Positions 25,492-35,549 of a stretch of 64,000 nt of DNA are shown in pieces. Both the position numbers and the translations under genes were made by a program. Each line of letters opens with the position of its first letter. The stretch's first letter is position 1. The notes under the pieces are model-generated. The model worked only from the letters and a program-made list of their open reading frames with translations. It ran no database searches and was not told the origin of the DNA. Where the stretch lies: contig JAFAMD010000055.1 in assembly GCA_019233755.1 (NCBI GenBank), forward strand, positions 1-64,000, written 5' to 3'. The stretch comes from Acidobacteriaceae bacterium. GTDB taxonomy: Bacteria > Acidobacteriota > Terriglobia > Bryobacterales > Bryobacteraceae.

Positions 25492-26679
25492 CTATACGCC
25501 CTTCAGCGCCTGGTCGATGTCGGCCATGATGTCTTCTACCGCTTCGATGCCGGCGGCGACGCGCACCAGGTTCTCGCGAATACCCATCCTCTCGCGCATC
25601 TTGGGAGATACATTGCGATGCGAAGCAATGAGCGGATACAGCAGCAGCGTATGCACGTCCCCCAGGGATGTCCCGGGGACGATCATGCGCAGACGATCCA
25701 TGAACGCCAGAACGGCTTCCTTATCGGCGCCCTTGATTTCGAAACTCAGAATGGCTCCGAACAGACCTGGGGCAAACGACCGCCGGATCGTGTCCGCATC
25801 CGGGTGATTCGGGTCGGCGCAGTAGTACACCCGATCGACGCACGGGTGTTTGGAAAGCCACTCGGCCAGCCTCTTCGCGTTCGCGCACTGCCGTTCGAAA
25901 CGCAGCGCGAGCGTCTTGATGCCGCGCATTGTGAGGTAACTCTCGAAAGGCCCCAGCAGCGGACCGGCGATACGCGAAATCATCCGGACCGTCTCGTGGT
26001 GCGCTTCATCGCTCACCACGATGCCGCCCAGGACGTCTCCATGGCCGGCAAGATATTTCGTCGCGCTGTGGACGACGATATTCGCGCCAAGCTCGAGCGG
26101 GCGTACGAGTATCGGTGTCGAGAAGGTGCTGTCGACGATCAGCGCCGCGCCCACTCCGCGAGCCAGTTTGGCGATTTTTTGGATGTCGCCTACCCGGAGC
26201 AGGGGATTTGAGATGCTCTCGATGAAGATGCAGCCGGGCTGCTTCTCCTCTACGGTCCGCTTCAGCAGATCGTAGTCGCAGATATCTGTGTAGTACACAT
26301 CGACATCGAAGGGCGCCAGAACCTGGTCAAGCAGGCTGATGGTTGCCCCGTAGAGGGCATTCGACGCGACCACCGTATGACGCCGGTCGAGGAGGGCAGC
26401 CTGCAAGGCAATCTGGACTGCCGACATGCCGGAAGCCGTGGCGAGCGAGCCGTGGCCGCGTTCCAGCTTGGTAGTCAGTTCCTCCAGCGCCGTATTCGTG
26501 GGGTTGGCATAGCGGGCATAGCTGAACCCGTCTTCCGGCTGGCCCAGCATGTGGTCGAGCGTGGCCGCGGAGTCGTAAAAATAGGTGGTCCCGAGGTTGA
26601 TCGGTGTTGTGGACGGCACCGGCAGGCCGTTCCGGCGTTTGCGGTCGCCGGCGTGTACAACTTCAGATTCGAACTTCAT
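25492..26679 (-). CDS. PLP-dependent trans-sulfuration enzyme (cystathionine gamma-synthase/lyase family)
   Basis: A 395-residue Cys/Met-metabolism PLP enzyme. The PLP lysine lies in HSATKYLAGHGDVLGG, and the family marks YARYANPTN and ATASGMSAVQIALQA are present. It could be a cystathionine gamma-synthase, gamma-lyase, methionine gamma-lyase or O-acetylhomoserine sulfhydrylase; the sequence alone does not settle this. Its ATG overlaps the cysS stop (ATGA at 26676-26679), so the two are translationally coupled and cysteine supply and charging are probably co-expressed. The ribosome site AAGGAA is unusually close to the start. Confidence 0.88.
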   Translation of the reverse strand: MKFESEVVHAGDRKRRNGLPVPSTTPINLGTTYFYDSAATLDHMLGQPEDGFSYARYANPTNTALEELTTKLERGHGSLATASGMSAVQIALQAALLDRRHTVVASNALYGATISLLDQVLAPFDVDVYYTDICDYDLLKRTVEEKQPGCIFIESISNPLLRVGDIQKIAKLARGVGAALIVDSTFSTPILVRPLELGANIVVHSATKYLAGHGDVLGGIVVSDEAHHETVRMISRIAGPLLGPFESYLTMRGIKTLALRFERQCANAKRLAEWLSKHPCVDRVYYCADPNHPDADTIRRSFAPGLFGAILSFEIKGADKEAVLAFMDRLRMIVPGTSLGDVHTLLLYPLIASHRNVSPKMRERMGIRENLVRVAAGIEAVEDIMADIDQALKGV

Positions 26680-28109
26680 TTCCTTTTCCAGCGGACGCCT
26701 TCTTTAGTGTCTTCGAGGACGATACCTTTTTCGAGCAGCAGGGCGCGGATCTCGTCGGCGCGGGCAAAGCTCCTGCTCTTTTTTGCCTGCGTTCGTTCTT
26801 CGATGTAGGCTTCGATCTCCGCGTCGCCGATGGCAGGCGCAGTGGGTTGCGCTTGCACCCCCGGCAGCTTGGCGGGGTCGGTTGCCTCGAGGACGTCGAA
26901 GACGCAGTCGAAGATTTCCAGAACACGCGCGGCATCCCAGCGGTTCTCTTCCTGAAAATATCCTTCATCAATAGTCGTATTCATCGCCCGCACGTACTCG
27001 AAAATCGCCGCGAGGGCTTCGGCTGTGTTCAGGTCGTCATCCATGCCGGCTTCAAACTGGCGGATGGCCTCGGCGGTTCGCTCCGCGACGGCCTGGTTGC
27101 GGCCGGCCGGAAGCTTTGTTGAACTCACGCGCAGTTCGAAATCGCGCAGACGCTCAATGGTCTTCGCCGCGGCCTTCAAACCTTCGAACGTGAAGTTCAG
27201 TTTCTTGCGATACGGCACGGAAGCCAGCAGGTAACGAATGGCTTCGGGCTGATAACCCATTTCGAGCAGGTCGCGTAGCGTGTAGAAGTTGCCTAGCGAT
27301 TTCGACATCTTCTGCGACTCGATCTGCAGGTGCTCGGAGTGCAGCCAATGGCGCGCAAACGGCTTTCCGGTGATTGCCTCAGATTGCGCGATCTCGTTCT
27401 CATGGTGCGGGAAAATCAGATCTACCCCGCCGGCGTGAATGTCCAGCGTTTCGCCCAGATAGGACATGGCCATGGCGGAACATTCGATATGCCACCCGGG
27501 TCGGCCTTTGCCGAACGGGGTGTCCCAGGATATTTCATTGTTTCTATGCGCCTTCCAGAGCACGAAGTCCCGAGCGTCGGCTTTATCGTACTCGTCGACG
27601 TCCACCCGGACGCCGCTCCGCATGCCGCTGAAGTCGTTGTGGGACAGTTTGCCGTAGGCCGGAAAGCTGGCGATGCGATAGTACGTTGACCCTTCGTTGG
27701 TATACGTGAAGCCTTTGGCCGCGAGCTCCTCGATTGCCTTCACCATCTCGGGGATGTGCTTCGTGGCGGGTGCGACATGCTCGGGTTGCTGGAGGCGCAA
27801 AGCGGCCGCGTCCTCGAAGAATGCTTTCGTATAGATCGCTGTGTAGTCTTCGATAGATTTGTTCTCTTTGGCCGCGTTGATGATGATCTTGTCGTCGACG
27901 TCAGTGACGTTCATGACGTGATCGAGTTTGTAGCCGCGATAGCGCAGCCAGCGTCGCAGAATGTCCTGGAATGTGAAGGTGCGGAAATTGCCGATGTGGA
28001 CGAAATTGTAAACCGTCGGTCCGCAGGTGTACATGCGCACCGTATTGCCCGCAAGCGGCGTAAAAACCTCAAGCTCTTGGGTAAGAGTGTTGTAAAAGCG
28101 AAGAGACAT
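26676..28109 (-). CDS. cysS: Cysteinyl-tRNA synthetase
   Basis: Class I aminoacyl-tRNA synthetase that charges tRNA(Cys). The start is ATG 28109 (MSLRFYNT), the usual family N-terminus; the open frame goes back nine codons to TTG. Visible motifs are MYTCGPTVYNFVHIGNFRT (zinc Cys and HIGH-like HIGN), GWHIECSAMAMSYLG, and the KMSKS loop QKMSKSLGNFYTLR. The C-terminal anticodon domain ends in EGVRWKRK. The length (477) is typical. It is the upstream gene of a coupled pair with the trans-sulfuration enzyme. Confidence 0.95.
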   Translation of the reverse strand: MSLRFYNTLTQELEVFTPLAGNTVRMYTCGPTVYNFVHIGNFRTFTFQDILRRWLRYRGYKLDHVMNVTDVDDKIIINAAKENKSIEDYTAIYTKAFFEDAAALRLQQPEHVAPATKHIPEMVKAIEELAAKGFTYTNEGSTYYRIASFPAYGKLSHNDFSGMRSGVRVDVDEYDKADARDFVLWKAHRNNEISWDTPFGKGRPGWHIECSAMAMSYLGETLDIHAGGVDLIFPHHENEIAQSEAITGKPFARHWLHSEHLQIESQKMSKSLGNFYTLRDLLEMGYQPEAIRYLLASVPYRKKLNFTFEGLKAAAKTIERLRDFELRVSSTKLPAGRNQAVAERTAEAIRQFEAGMDDDLNTAEALAAIFEYVRAMNTTIDEGYFQEENRWDAARVLEIFDCVFDVLEATDPAKLPGVQAQPTAPAIGDAEIEAYIEERTQAKKSRSFARADEIRALLLEKGIVLEDTKEGVRWKRK

Positions 28110-28133
28110 CGAGGGGATTAGACTCAATCGTAA

Positions 28134-29405
<1,272 letters not shown>

Positions 29406-29565
29406 GCCTTGGTACACCAGCCGCGAATTCAGGGCCACGGAAATAGCCTCGCGTCTTTCGAAGCTGGTGCGAGCGGAATTCCGAAGCTCAGTCTCTGCGA
29501 ACGTCCCCGGAAAGCGGGCCGCTTTTCCAGGCGGACAATAATCCATTTAACCTAGAACAGGACCT

Positions 29566-29895
29566 ATGTTGTACTCCTTGCTCCTTCTCCAGACTGCGCC
29601 TGCCTCCTCCCCGAGCAGCTTCTTAAGCGGTGTTCTCCCGATCGTCCTGATGATCGCGATCTTCTACTTTTTGGTCTTCATGCCAATGCGGCGGCAGCAG
29701 AAGAATCAAAAGGAGATGTTGAAGACCCTTCAGAATGGCCAGACGGTGGTCACCAGCGGCGGTATTATAGGGACCATCGTAGCGGTGAACGATGATACTC
29801 TTGTTCTTCGCGTAAAACCGGACAACCTGAAACTCCAGGTCTCGCGCGCTGCTGTGACGAGCGTAGTCGGCACGGAAGACCAGTCGAAGAAGTAA
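29566..29895 (+). CDS. yajC: Preprotein translocase subunit YajC
   Basis: A 109-residue single-TM accessory subunit of the Sec translocase. The hydrophobic N-terminal segment is followed by VFMPMRRQQKNQKEM and the YajC core (LQNGQTVVTSGGIIGTIV). It is upstream of secD by 38 bases and downstream of tgt, the standard context. AGGA is seen just before ATG 29566. The 160-base gap before it shows no recognisable regulatory element other than a possible GC-rich hairpin. Confidence 0.93.
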   Translation: MLYSLLLLQTAPASSPSSFLSGVLPIVLMIAIFYFLVFMPMRRQQKNQKEMLKTLQNGQTVVTSGGIIGTIVAVNDDTLVLRVKPDNLKLQVSRAAVTSVVGTEDQSKK

Positions 29896-29933
29896 AAGAC
29901 GCTCGAAGAATCGCTAGACCCTTTGCCATAGAA

Positions 29934-31550
29934 ATGAAACGCCATTTACGTATCAAGTTTTTCATCATTCTTGCCGTCGTGCTGATTTGCGTCTACGGTA
30001 TCGTCGGTATCCCGACCAGTAAGGCGCAGTTGGTTGCGAACTGGCAGAAGAGTATCCACCTTGGGCTGGATTTGCGGGGTGGAACGTACTTGGTGGTCCA
30101 GGTACAACAGCAGGATGCATTCAATGCGCAGGCGGGCGTAGAGGCGGACCGGTTGAAAGAACTGCTTCGCAAGGCCACTGTCCCTTATTCGGAAGTGCTC
30201 GTCGAGGAGGCCAAGAGCCTCCAGGATGCTAATAAGGTCGCCATTGATGCGAAGGGTATTCCGGCGACCCAGGCAGGCACATTCCGCAGCATCATCAACG
30301 ACAATCTGGCGCAATGGATCCTTACCCCGGTAAACGCGACAGACTATCGGCTCACTATGCGGCCGTCCGATGCACTTAAGATGTGGCAGGACGCCCTGAC
30401 CGATACGAAAAATACGCTGGAACGGAAGATTAACGCGCTCGGGTTGAGCGAAGCAACCGTGCAGCAGCGCCGTGAGGACCGCGACTCGGAGCTCCTCGTG
30501 CAACTACCAGGCGTCGATGATCCGGCGCGTGTAAAGCAGATTCTGCAGACCGCCGCAAAACTCGAACTCTATGACGTGAAGGGCGGTCCATACGCGAGTC
30601 GCGACGAGGCGCTGGCGCAGAACGGCGGAGTTTTGCCGATCGGAAGCAAGCTGATCGGGACCGGAGAGGCAACCGGAAAAGGCGGAGGCGTTTACCTGGT
30701 CACCAGCACACCCATCGTGCGCGGCCCCGACATCCGGGATGCGCGCGGGCAACAGGGCCAGTTGCCAGGCAACTGGGACACGGGTTTTGTTCTCAGCCAG
30801 GATGCGGCCAAGCGTTTTTCGGTCTACACGGGCTCACACATTGGCCAGCGGCTGGCGATTGTGCTCGACGGCAGGGTCCTCGAGGCGCCGGTGATCAAGG
30901 GGCAGATCAGCGATCAGGGAGTAATTGAAGGAGCGGGCAGCCAGCAGGAAGCGGCTGACCTCGCGCTGAACCTCAAGGCCGGGTCGCTCCCGGCGGGGGT
31001 AAAGTACGAACAGGAGGAGACCGTGGGCCCCTCCCTCGGCGCGGACTCCATTCGCGATGGCTTCTTCGCGGGCATAGCCGGTGTATTGGCCGTGATTGTT
31101 GTCATGCTGATCTATTACAAAAGAAGCGGCATCAACGCCACGCTGGCATTAGTTCTGAATGCGGTCATCCTGATCGCCTGCCTGAGCTATTTTGATGCGG
31201 TTCTCACGCTACCTGGCATTGCGGGCGTCATCTTGACAATCGGTATGGCCGTAGACAGTAACGTCCTGATCTTCGAGCGAATTCGCGAGGAGTTGCGGGC
31301 GGGCAAAGCGATAGTGCCGGCTGTCGATGCCGGTTTTAGCAAGGCGTTTCTCACGATTATTGACACTCACATCACGACGATTGTTTCCTGCGCCATTTTG
31401 TTCCTCTTCGGATCAGGGCCGGTAAAGGGATTCGCCGTGACCTTGGTGATCGGCCTGGCCGCCAACGTATTCACGGCGGTTTTTGTATCGAAGGTGATCT
31501 TCGATTGGGAGTTATCGGGACCAAAGCCCGTTAAAGCTCTCAGTATTTAG
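29934..31550 (+). CDS. secD: Protein translocase subunit SecD
   Basis: SecD uses the proton motive force to pull exported proteins through SecYEG. TM1 lies near residues 8-24, followed by the D1 motif IHLGLDLRGGTYLVVQV. A periplasmic P1 domain extends to about 350, followed by five TM segments with the signature IAGVLAVIVVMLIYY and LTIGMAVDSNVLIFERIREE. The length (538) is within the usual range. SecF follows after 106 bases, a gap that contains an inverted repeat (CGGTTCG at 31581-31587 and CGAACCG at 31613-31619) of unknown meaning. Confidence 0.95.
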   Translation: MKRHLRIKFFIILAVVLICVYGIVGIPTSKAQLVANWQKSIHLGLDLRGGTYLVVQVQQQDAFNAQAGVEADRLKELLRKATVPYSEVLVEEAKSLQDANKVAIDAKGIPATQAGTFRSIINDNLAQWILTPVNATDYRLTMRPSDALKMWQDALTDTKNTLERKINALGLSEATVQQRREDRDSELLVQLPGVDDPARVKQILQTAAKLELYDVKGGPYASRDEALAQNGGVLPIGSKLIGTGEATGKGGGVYLVTSTPIVRGPDIRDARGQQGQLPGNWDTGFVLSQDAAKRFSVYTGSHIGQRLAIVLDGRVLEAPVIKGQISDQGVIEGAGSQQEAADLALNLKAGSLPAGVKYEQEETVGPSLGADSIRDGFFAGIAGVLAVIVVMLIYYKRSGINATLALVLNAVILIACLSYFDAVLTLPGIAGVILTIGMAVDSNVLIFERIREELRAGKAIVPAVDAGFSKAFLTIIDTHITTIVSCAILFLFGSGPVKGFAVTLVIGLAANVFTAVFVSKVIFDWELSGPKPVKALSI

Positions 31551-31656
31551 CAGTGCCGCAAATTGAACTGTAAGAAAATGCGGTTCGGCGGCAGGGTTGG
31601 GAACATTTATGACGAACCGGTGTCTATTTTTAGTAGATGCCGGCCCCTAAAGTTAG

Positions 31657-32910
31657 ATGGAAATCTTCAAGCAAACGAACTTTGACTTCCTCGGCAAGAA
31701 GTGGCCGTTCATCCTCCTATCGCTGGCGCTTACGGCGGCTGGCTTGATTAGTCTGGCGATCAAAGGTGGACCGAGGTACGGAATTGACTTTACGGGTGGC
31801 GCGTTGATGGATGTCAATTTCATCAAGCGGCCGCCCGCGGATGAGATCCGCGCGGCTCTGCACAAGAGAGTGGCGGGCGAGATTGAAGTGCAAGAGGTGA
31901 GTAACTCACAAGAGGTATTGATTTCGACCGGAACCCGTTCGGCCCAGCAAAGCGATCAAGCTTTGCAGGCTACCCGTGACGATATGGTTGCCACCCTCAA
32001 CGCCGAATTTAATCCAAATTCCGGCGGGAAACTCGACATCAATACAGCCGGTCATATCGCGCTGGCTGACCGCTTGCGCGATCCGCTGGCGAAAGCCGGT
32101 GCCGGACTGTCTGACGATCAGTTGCAGCAGTTGGCGGGCGCGATTACCAGTTATCGCGATACGCCGCCGCGCTCCGGCCTGATTCGGAACCTCGACGAAC
32201 TGTCCGCCGTTCCCGGCGTGAAGCCGGCGGTTTTGAACGTGATCAAGCAGGAGTGCTTTCCGGGTACTTTCAACATTCGCAGTTTTGAGTTTGTCGGGCC
32301 GAAAATTGGCGCAGATCTTCGGCAGCAGGCGATCAACGTGGTGTTGATTGCCCTGGCCGCCATGCTGGTCTACATTGCTTTTCGGTTCGAGTGGATCTAC
32401 GGTGTCGCCGCGGTGATCGCGGTCTTCCACGACACCATCATCACAATCGGTCTGTTCTCGCTGTTTAATAAACAGATCGATCTGACGGTGATTGCAGCGC
32501 TGCTGACGCTGGTCGGCTACTCGATGAACGATACTATCGTGACTTTTGATAGGATTCGTGAAAACCTTCGTATGCAAATGCGCGGGTCGTTCTCCGAGAT
32601 TGTGAACAAGAGCATCAACCAGACGCTGAGCCGGACGGTTCTGACTTCAGGGCTTACCTTCCTGACGGCGCTGTCGCTATACCTGTTTGGCGGCCAGGTG
32701 TTGAGTGGGTTCTCGTTTGCGCTGGTAGTGGGCATCATCGTCGGAACTTACTCGTCCATCTTCATCGCCAGCCCGATTTTGATCTTCTGGCAGAACATTG
32801 CGGAAGGACGTAAAAGAAGAAAACCCGGCCCGGCGGTTGTGGACAACCGTAGCCGGAGCACGGCGAAACCGGTGAAAGCAGTGAATCCGGCCAAAGCCGC
32901 AAGCAAGTAG
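31657..32910 (+). CDS. secF: Protein translocase subunit SecF with an unusual periplasmic insertion
   Basis: Partner of SecD. TM1 (residues 17-34) is followed by YGIDFTGGALMDVNF, and the C-terminal half has the six-TM core with YSMNDTIVTFDRIRENLR. At 417 residues it is about 100 longer than E. coli SecF. The surplus lies at about residues 121-207 between the P1 fold and TM2. It reads like a helix-hairpin-helix element: GGKLDINTAGHIALA, then RNLDELSAVPGVKPAV. That pattern is usual in ComEA and type II secretion GspK, not in SecF. The C-terminus is a Lys/Arg-rich tail. The extra module is discussed as a finding. Confidence 0.93.
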   Translation: MEIFKQTNFDFLGKKWPFILLSLALTAAGLISLAIKGGPRYGIDFTGGALMDVNFIKRPPADEIRAALHKRVAGEIEVQEVSNSQEVLISTGTRSAQQSDQALQATRDDMVATLNAEFNPNSGGKLDINTAGHIALADRLRDPLAKAGAGLSDDQLQQLAGAITSYRDTPPRSGLIRNLDELSAVPGVKPAVLNVIKQECFPGTFNIRSFEFVGPKIGADLRQQAINVVLIALAAMLVYIAFRFEWIYGVAAVIAVFHDTIITIGLFSLFNKQIDLTVIAALLTLVGYSMNDTIVTFDRIRENLRMQMRGSFSEIVNKSINQTLSRTVLTSGLTFLTALSLYLFGGQVLSGFSFALVVGIIVGTYSSIFIASPILIFWQNIAEGRKRRKPGPAVVDNRSRSTAKPVKAVNPAKAASK

Positions 32911-32955
32911 GACGTGGACCCGGGGTCCTAGCGGCCCCAGAGCGAGGGTATTTGC

Positions 32956-33696
32956 ATGTTTGACCAAACGTTTGTTGACGGAACACAGAAAACCAAAAAG
33001 CCGTACACGATTCTGCTATCGCTGATTCTGCAGATCTCGGCCATCGGTATTCTGATTCTGATTCCCCTGATTTATACGCAGACTCTGCCGAGCGCGCAGT
33101 TGAAGAGCATGCTGGTGGCCCCACCGCCACCGCCGCCGCCTCCTCCGCCGCCGCCGCCGGCACAGCCGAAGGTTCAGCCGAAGCCGGTTGTGCACCAGTT
33201 CATTGCGAACCAGTTGATGGCCCCAAAGGTCATTCCAAAAACTATCAATAAGATTGAGGAAGCGGCGCCGCCTCCGGATACCGGCGGTATCGTCGGTGGA
33301 ACCGGTGAAGCAGGAGGTGCCGTCGGTGGTGTGATCGGTGGTGTCCTGGGTGGTGTTCCGGGTGCTCCGCCGCCCCCGCCGCCGCCTAAGGCTGCGAAAC
33401 CGACCGGACCGGTGCGCATCGGTGGTCAGGTTGCAGAAGCGAACCTGATTCGAAAAGTTCAGCCCGTTTATCCCCCCTTGGCGAAGGCCGCCAGAGTGCA
33501 GGGAACGGTTGAGTTTACCGCCGTGATCAGCAAAGACGGAAATATAGAGAATCTGCAGCTGGTGCGCGGCCACCCGCTTCTGGTAAATGCGGCAAAAGAA
33601 GCCGTGTTGCAGTGGAAATACCGGCCGACCATGCTGAATGGTCAACCGGTGGAAGTTGTCACTGATATCATCGTGAACTTCACGTTGAGCCAGTGA
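32956..33696 (+). CDS. TonB-family energy transducer
   Basis: A 246-residue TonB-like protein. A cytoplasmic start (to about residue 18) is followed by a TM segment (TILLSLILQISAIGILILIP), a run of 12 prolines (residues 57-68) and other Pro/Gly tracts. The C-terminal TonB_C fold follows (RKVQPVYPPLAKAARVQG, and VLQWKYRPTMLNGQPVEV at the end). It links the inner-membrane ExbB/ExbD motor, encoded next, to outer-membrane receptors. Its N-terminus is longer than that of E. coli TonB and resembles the TolA/TonB type seen in acidobacteria. Confidence 0.92.
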   Translation: MFDQTFVDGTQKTKKPYTILLSLILQISAIGILILIPLIYTQTLPSAQLKSMLVAPPPPPPPPPPPPPAQPKVQPKPVVHQFIANQLMAPKVIPKTINKIEEAAPPPDTGGIVGGTGEAGGAVGGVIGGVLGGVPGAPPPPPPPKAAKPTGPVRIGGQVAEANLIRKVQPVYPPLAKAARVQGTVEFTAVISKDGNIENLQLVRGHPLLVNAAKEAVLQWKYRPTMLNGQPVEVVTDIIVNFTLSQ

Positions 33697-33743
33697 GGAT
33701 TTTGCAGTAACTTGATTCAGTTCGATTCAACTAGGAGACAAGC

Positions 33744-34481
33744 ATGGTTTTACAAATTCAAGTATGGGCATTCTGGCTGTTCCAGGAAGCCGAAGGCATT
33801 AGCTTCGACCCGCGCTCGGTCTGGGGCAACATGGGCGTTCTCGCCAAGTTAGTTGTCCTTTGTCTGTTCATTATGTCGGCGTGGTCTATCGGCGTGATGA
33901 TTGACCGCCTGATCGCCTATAACGCGGCCCGCAAGCAGTCCCGCGCGTTTGCTCCGGCGGTGGCTGGCGCGCTTCGCGAGGGCAAACTGGAGGAAGCCAT
34001 CAAGATCGCCGACCGCTTCAACAAGAGCCACCTGGCTAAGGTTGTCGTCGCCGGTCTGCAGGAATTCAGAGCTCATGAGAAAAGCGCGGAAATTCCGGGT
34101 GAAGACATTGAGGCCTCGCGTCGTGCTCTCGAGCGCGCGGAAGCCATTGTCCATGCTGAACTGAAGCGTGGCGTCAGCAGCCTGGCGACCATCGGGTCCA
34201 CGGCTCCGTTCGTCGGACTGTTCGGCACGGTCGTCGGTATCATGAACGCGTTCAAGTCGATTTCGACCTCCAAGTCGACTGGTCTGGGTGCGGTGGCCGG
34301 TGGTATCTCGGAAGCCCTGATCACCACGGCCGTCGGTCTGTTCGTCGCCATCCCGGCCGTCTGGATGTTCAACTACTTCACAAACCGTATCGAAGCATTC
34401 GACGTGGAGATGGGCAACTCCAGCTCTGAGCTGATCGACTATTTCCTGAAGCGTACTCAGCAGCGGGTTGCGGCGAAGTAA
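33744..34481 (+). CDS. MotA/TolQ/ExbB proton channel protein
   Basis: A 245-residue inner-membrane protein of the ExbB/TolQ family with three TM segments (about residues 30-50, 145-168 and 190-212). The family box GSTAPFVGLFGTVVGI is intact. With the two ExbD proteins it forms the proton-driven motor that energises the adjacent TonB. CTAGGAGACAAGC lies just upstream of its ATG. A hairpin follows the gene, before the first exbD. Confidence 0.93.
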   Translation: MVLQIQVWAFWLFQEAEGISFDPRSVWGNMGVLAKLVVLCLFIMSAWSIGVMIDRLIAYNAARKQSRAFAPAVAGALREGKLEEAIKIADRFNKSHLAKVVVAGLQEFRAHEKSAEIPGEDIEASRRALERAEAIVHAELKRGVSSLATIGSTAPFVGLFGTVVGIMNAFKSISTSKSTGLGAVAGGISEALITTAVGLFVAIPAVWMFNYFTNRIEAFDVEMGNSSSELIDYFLKRTQQRVAAK

Positions 34482-34543
34482 TTCCCACACCTGCTGGATA
34501 GAAAATAAACCTGGATTGAACTGACTCGAGTTGAATCGCCGGC

Positions 34544-34569
34544 GTGGGGCGGTCTCAAACCGCTCCCAC
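34544..34569 (+). other. Stable hairpin between exbB and the first exbD
   Basis: The 145-base gap between exbB and exbD contains GTGGGGCGGT (34544-34553), a five-base loop, and ACCGCTCCCAC (34559-34569), which pair over ten bases with a one-base bulge. No T-run follows, so it is not a complete intrinsic terminator. It may reduce read-through or protect the exbB message, giving more ExbB than ExbD. Other gaps inside this operon are only 24-48 bases. Confidence 0.5.
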
Positions 34570-34626
34570 CTCCTGTGCCGGGTTCCTCTCGGGTAAATGT
34601 GAGCGTTCTCTTTAGAGGAGTAGAAA

Positions 34627-35070
34627 ATGGCGAAGCTACCGAAGGCTCCACCAGTTGTTTCAGAGATTAACGTGACGCCGATGGTTGACGTCATGCTGGT
34701 GCTCCTGATTATCTTCATGGTCATCACGCCGATGCTTTCGAAAGGCGTCAATGTGAACCTGGTGAAGACGCACAACGATATCAAGATGCAGGAAGCGGAC
34801 AAGGAAGACGCAGTTCTCATCGCGATTACGCGCGACGGCAAGGCATTCCTGAGTCCTGGTAACGTCCTGATTCAGCCGGATCAGTTGGCTAGTAAAGTAA
34901 AGGATCTGCAGCAAAACCGGTCGGATAAGACCGTCTATATCAAGGCTGACGCCAGGGCGAGATTCGCCAGCGTGACGGACGTGATCGATAATCTCCGTAC
35001 CTCCGGCGTGGATCAGCTCGGTCTCATCACGGAAAACATCCAAGGCAAGAAGGGTGGCCTCGGCCTGTAA
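34627..35070 (+). CDS. ExbD/TolR-family protein (first copy)
   Basis: A 147-residue biopolymer transport protein. It has a short cytoplasmic N-terminus, a single TM (DVMLVLLIIFMVITPML) carrying the family's essential Asp in PMVDVM, and a periplasmic C-terminal domain with RARFASVTDVIDNLRTSG. TTTAGAGGAG is the ribosome site. It is followed 24 bases on by a second exbD. Two unequal ExbD proteins with one ExbB is a common layout in this type of cluster and suggests a mixed TolR/ExbD ring. Confidence 0.92.
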   Translation: MAKLPKAPPVVSEINVTPMVDVMLVLLIIFMVITPMLSKGVNVNLVKTHNDIKMQEADKEDAVLIAITRDGKAFLSPGNVLIQPDQLASKVKDLQQNRSDKTVYIKADARARFASVTDVIDNLRTSGVDQLGLITENIQGKKGGLGL

Positions 35071-35094
35071 TATTTAGCTGAAAGGGATTCATTT

Positions 35095-35523
35095 ATGGCA
35101 ATGGCAGTTGGCGGCTCCGGCGGAGCCAAGGCGGACATTAACGTCACGCCGCTGATTGACGTACTACTGGTGCTGCTGATCATATTCATGGTCATCACCC
35201 CGCTTACCCCGCACGGTCTGGATGCGTTGGTGCCTCAGCCACCACCTCCGAATCAACCGCCTCCACCGCCCAATCAGGATCCGACTGTGGTCGTCGAGGT
35301 TGCCAAGGATGCGAGCCTCCAGATCAACGGACAACCGGTCAAGGAAGCGGACCTGACAACGCGGCTGGAAGACATCTTTAAGACCCGCGCGACGAAGGTG
35401 GTTTTCGTGAAAGGCGACCCGGATGTCGATTACCGCTATGTCGCGCAGACAATTGATGACGCCAAGGGCGCCGGCCTCGACAAAGTTGGTATTATGACCC
35501 CCAAAGTCGAAGCGGGGCAGTAG
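35095..35523 (+). CDS. ExbD/TolR-family protein (second copy)
   Basis: A 142-residue paralogue of the preceding gene. The N-terminus has a Gly-rich start (MAMAVGGSGGAKADI), then the TM with the catalytic Asp (NVTPLIDVLLVLLIIFMVI). It differs from copy one by a Pro/Asn/Gln-rich linker at the start of the periplasmic region (PQPPPPNQPPPPPNQ). The periplasmic domain ends DKVGIMTPKVEAGQ. Its spacing and strand make it part of the tonB-exbB-exbD operon. Confidence 0.92.
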   Translation: MAMAVGGSGGAKADINVTPLIDVLLVLLIIFMVITPLTPHGLDALVPQPPPPNQPPPPPNQDPTVVVEVAKDASLQINGQPVKEADLTTRLEDIFKTRATKVVFVKGDPDVDYRYVAQTIDDAKGAGLDKVGIMTPKVEAGQ

Positions 35524-35549
35524 TATCCCGGCGAAAGAGGATCTACACA

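Noticed and set aside
33849-34841. 330-codon minus-strand frame opposite exbB/exbD
   Set aside because: It runs antisense across two conserved ExbB/ExbD genes and across their gap, with no family signature.
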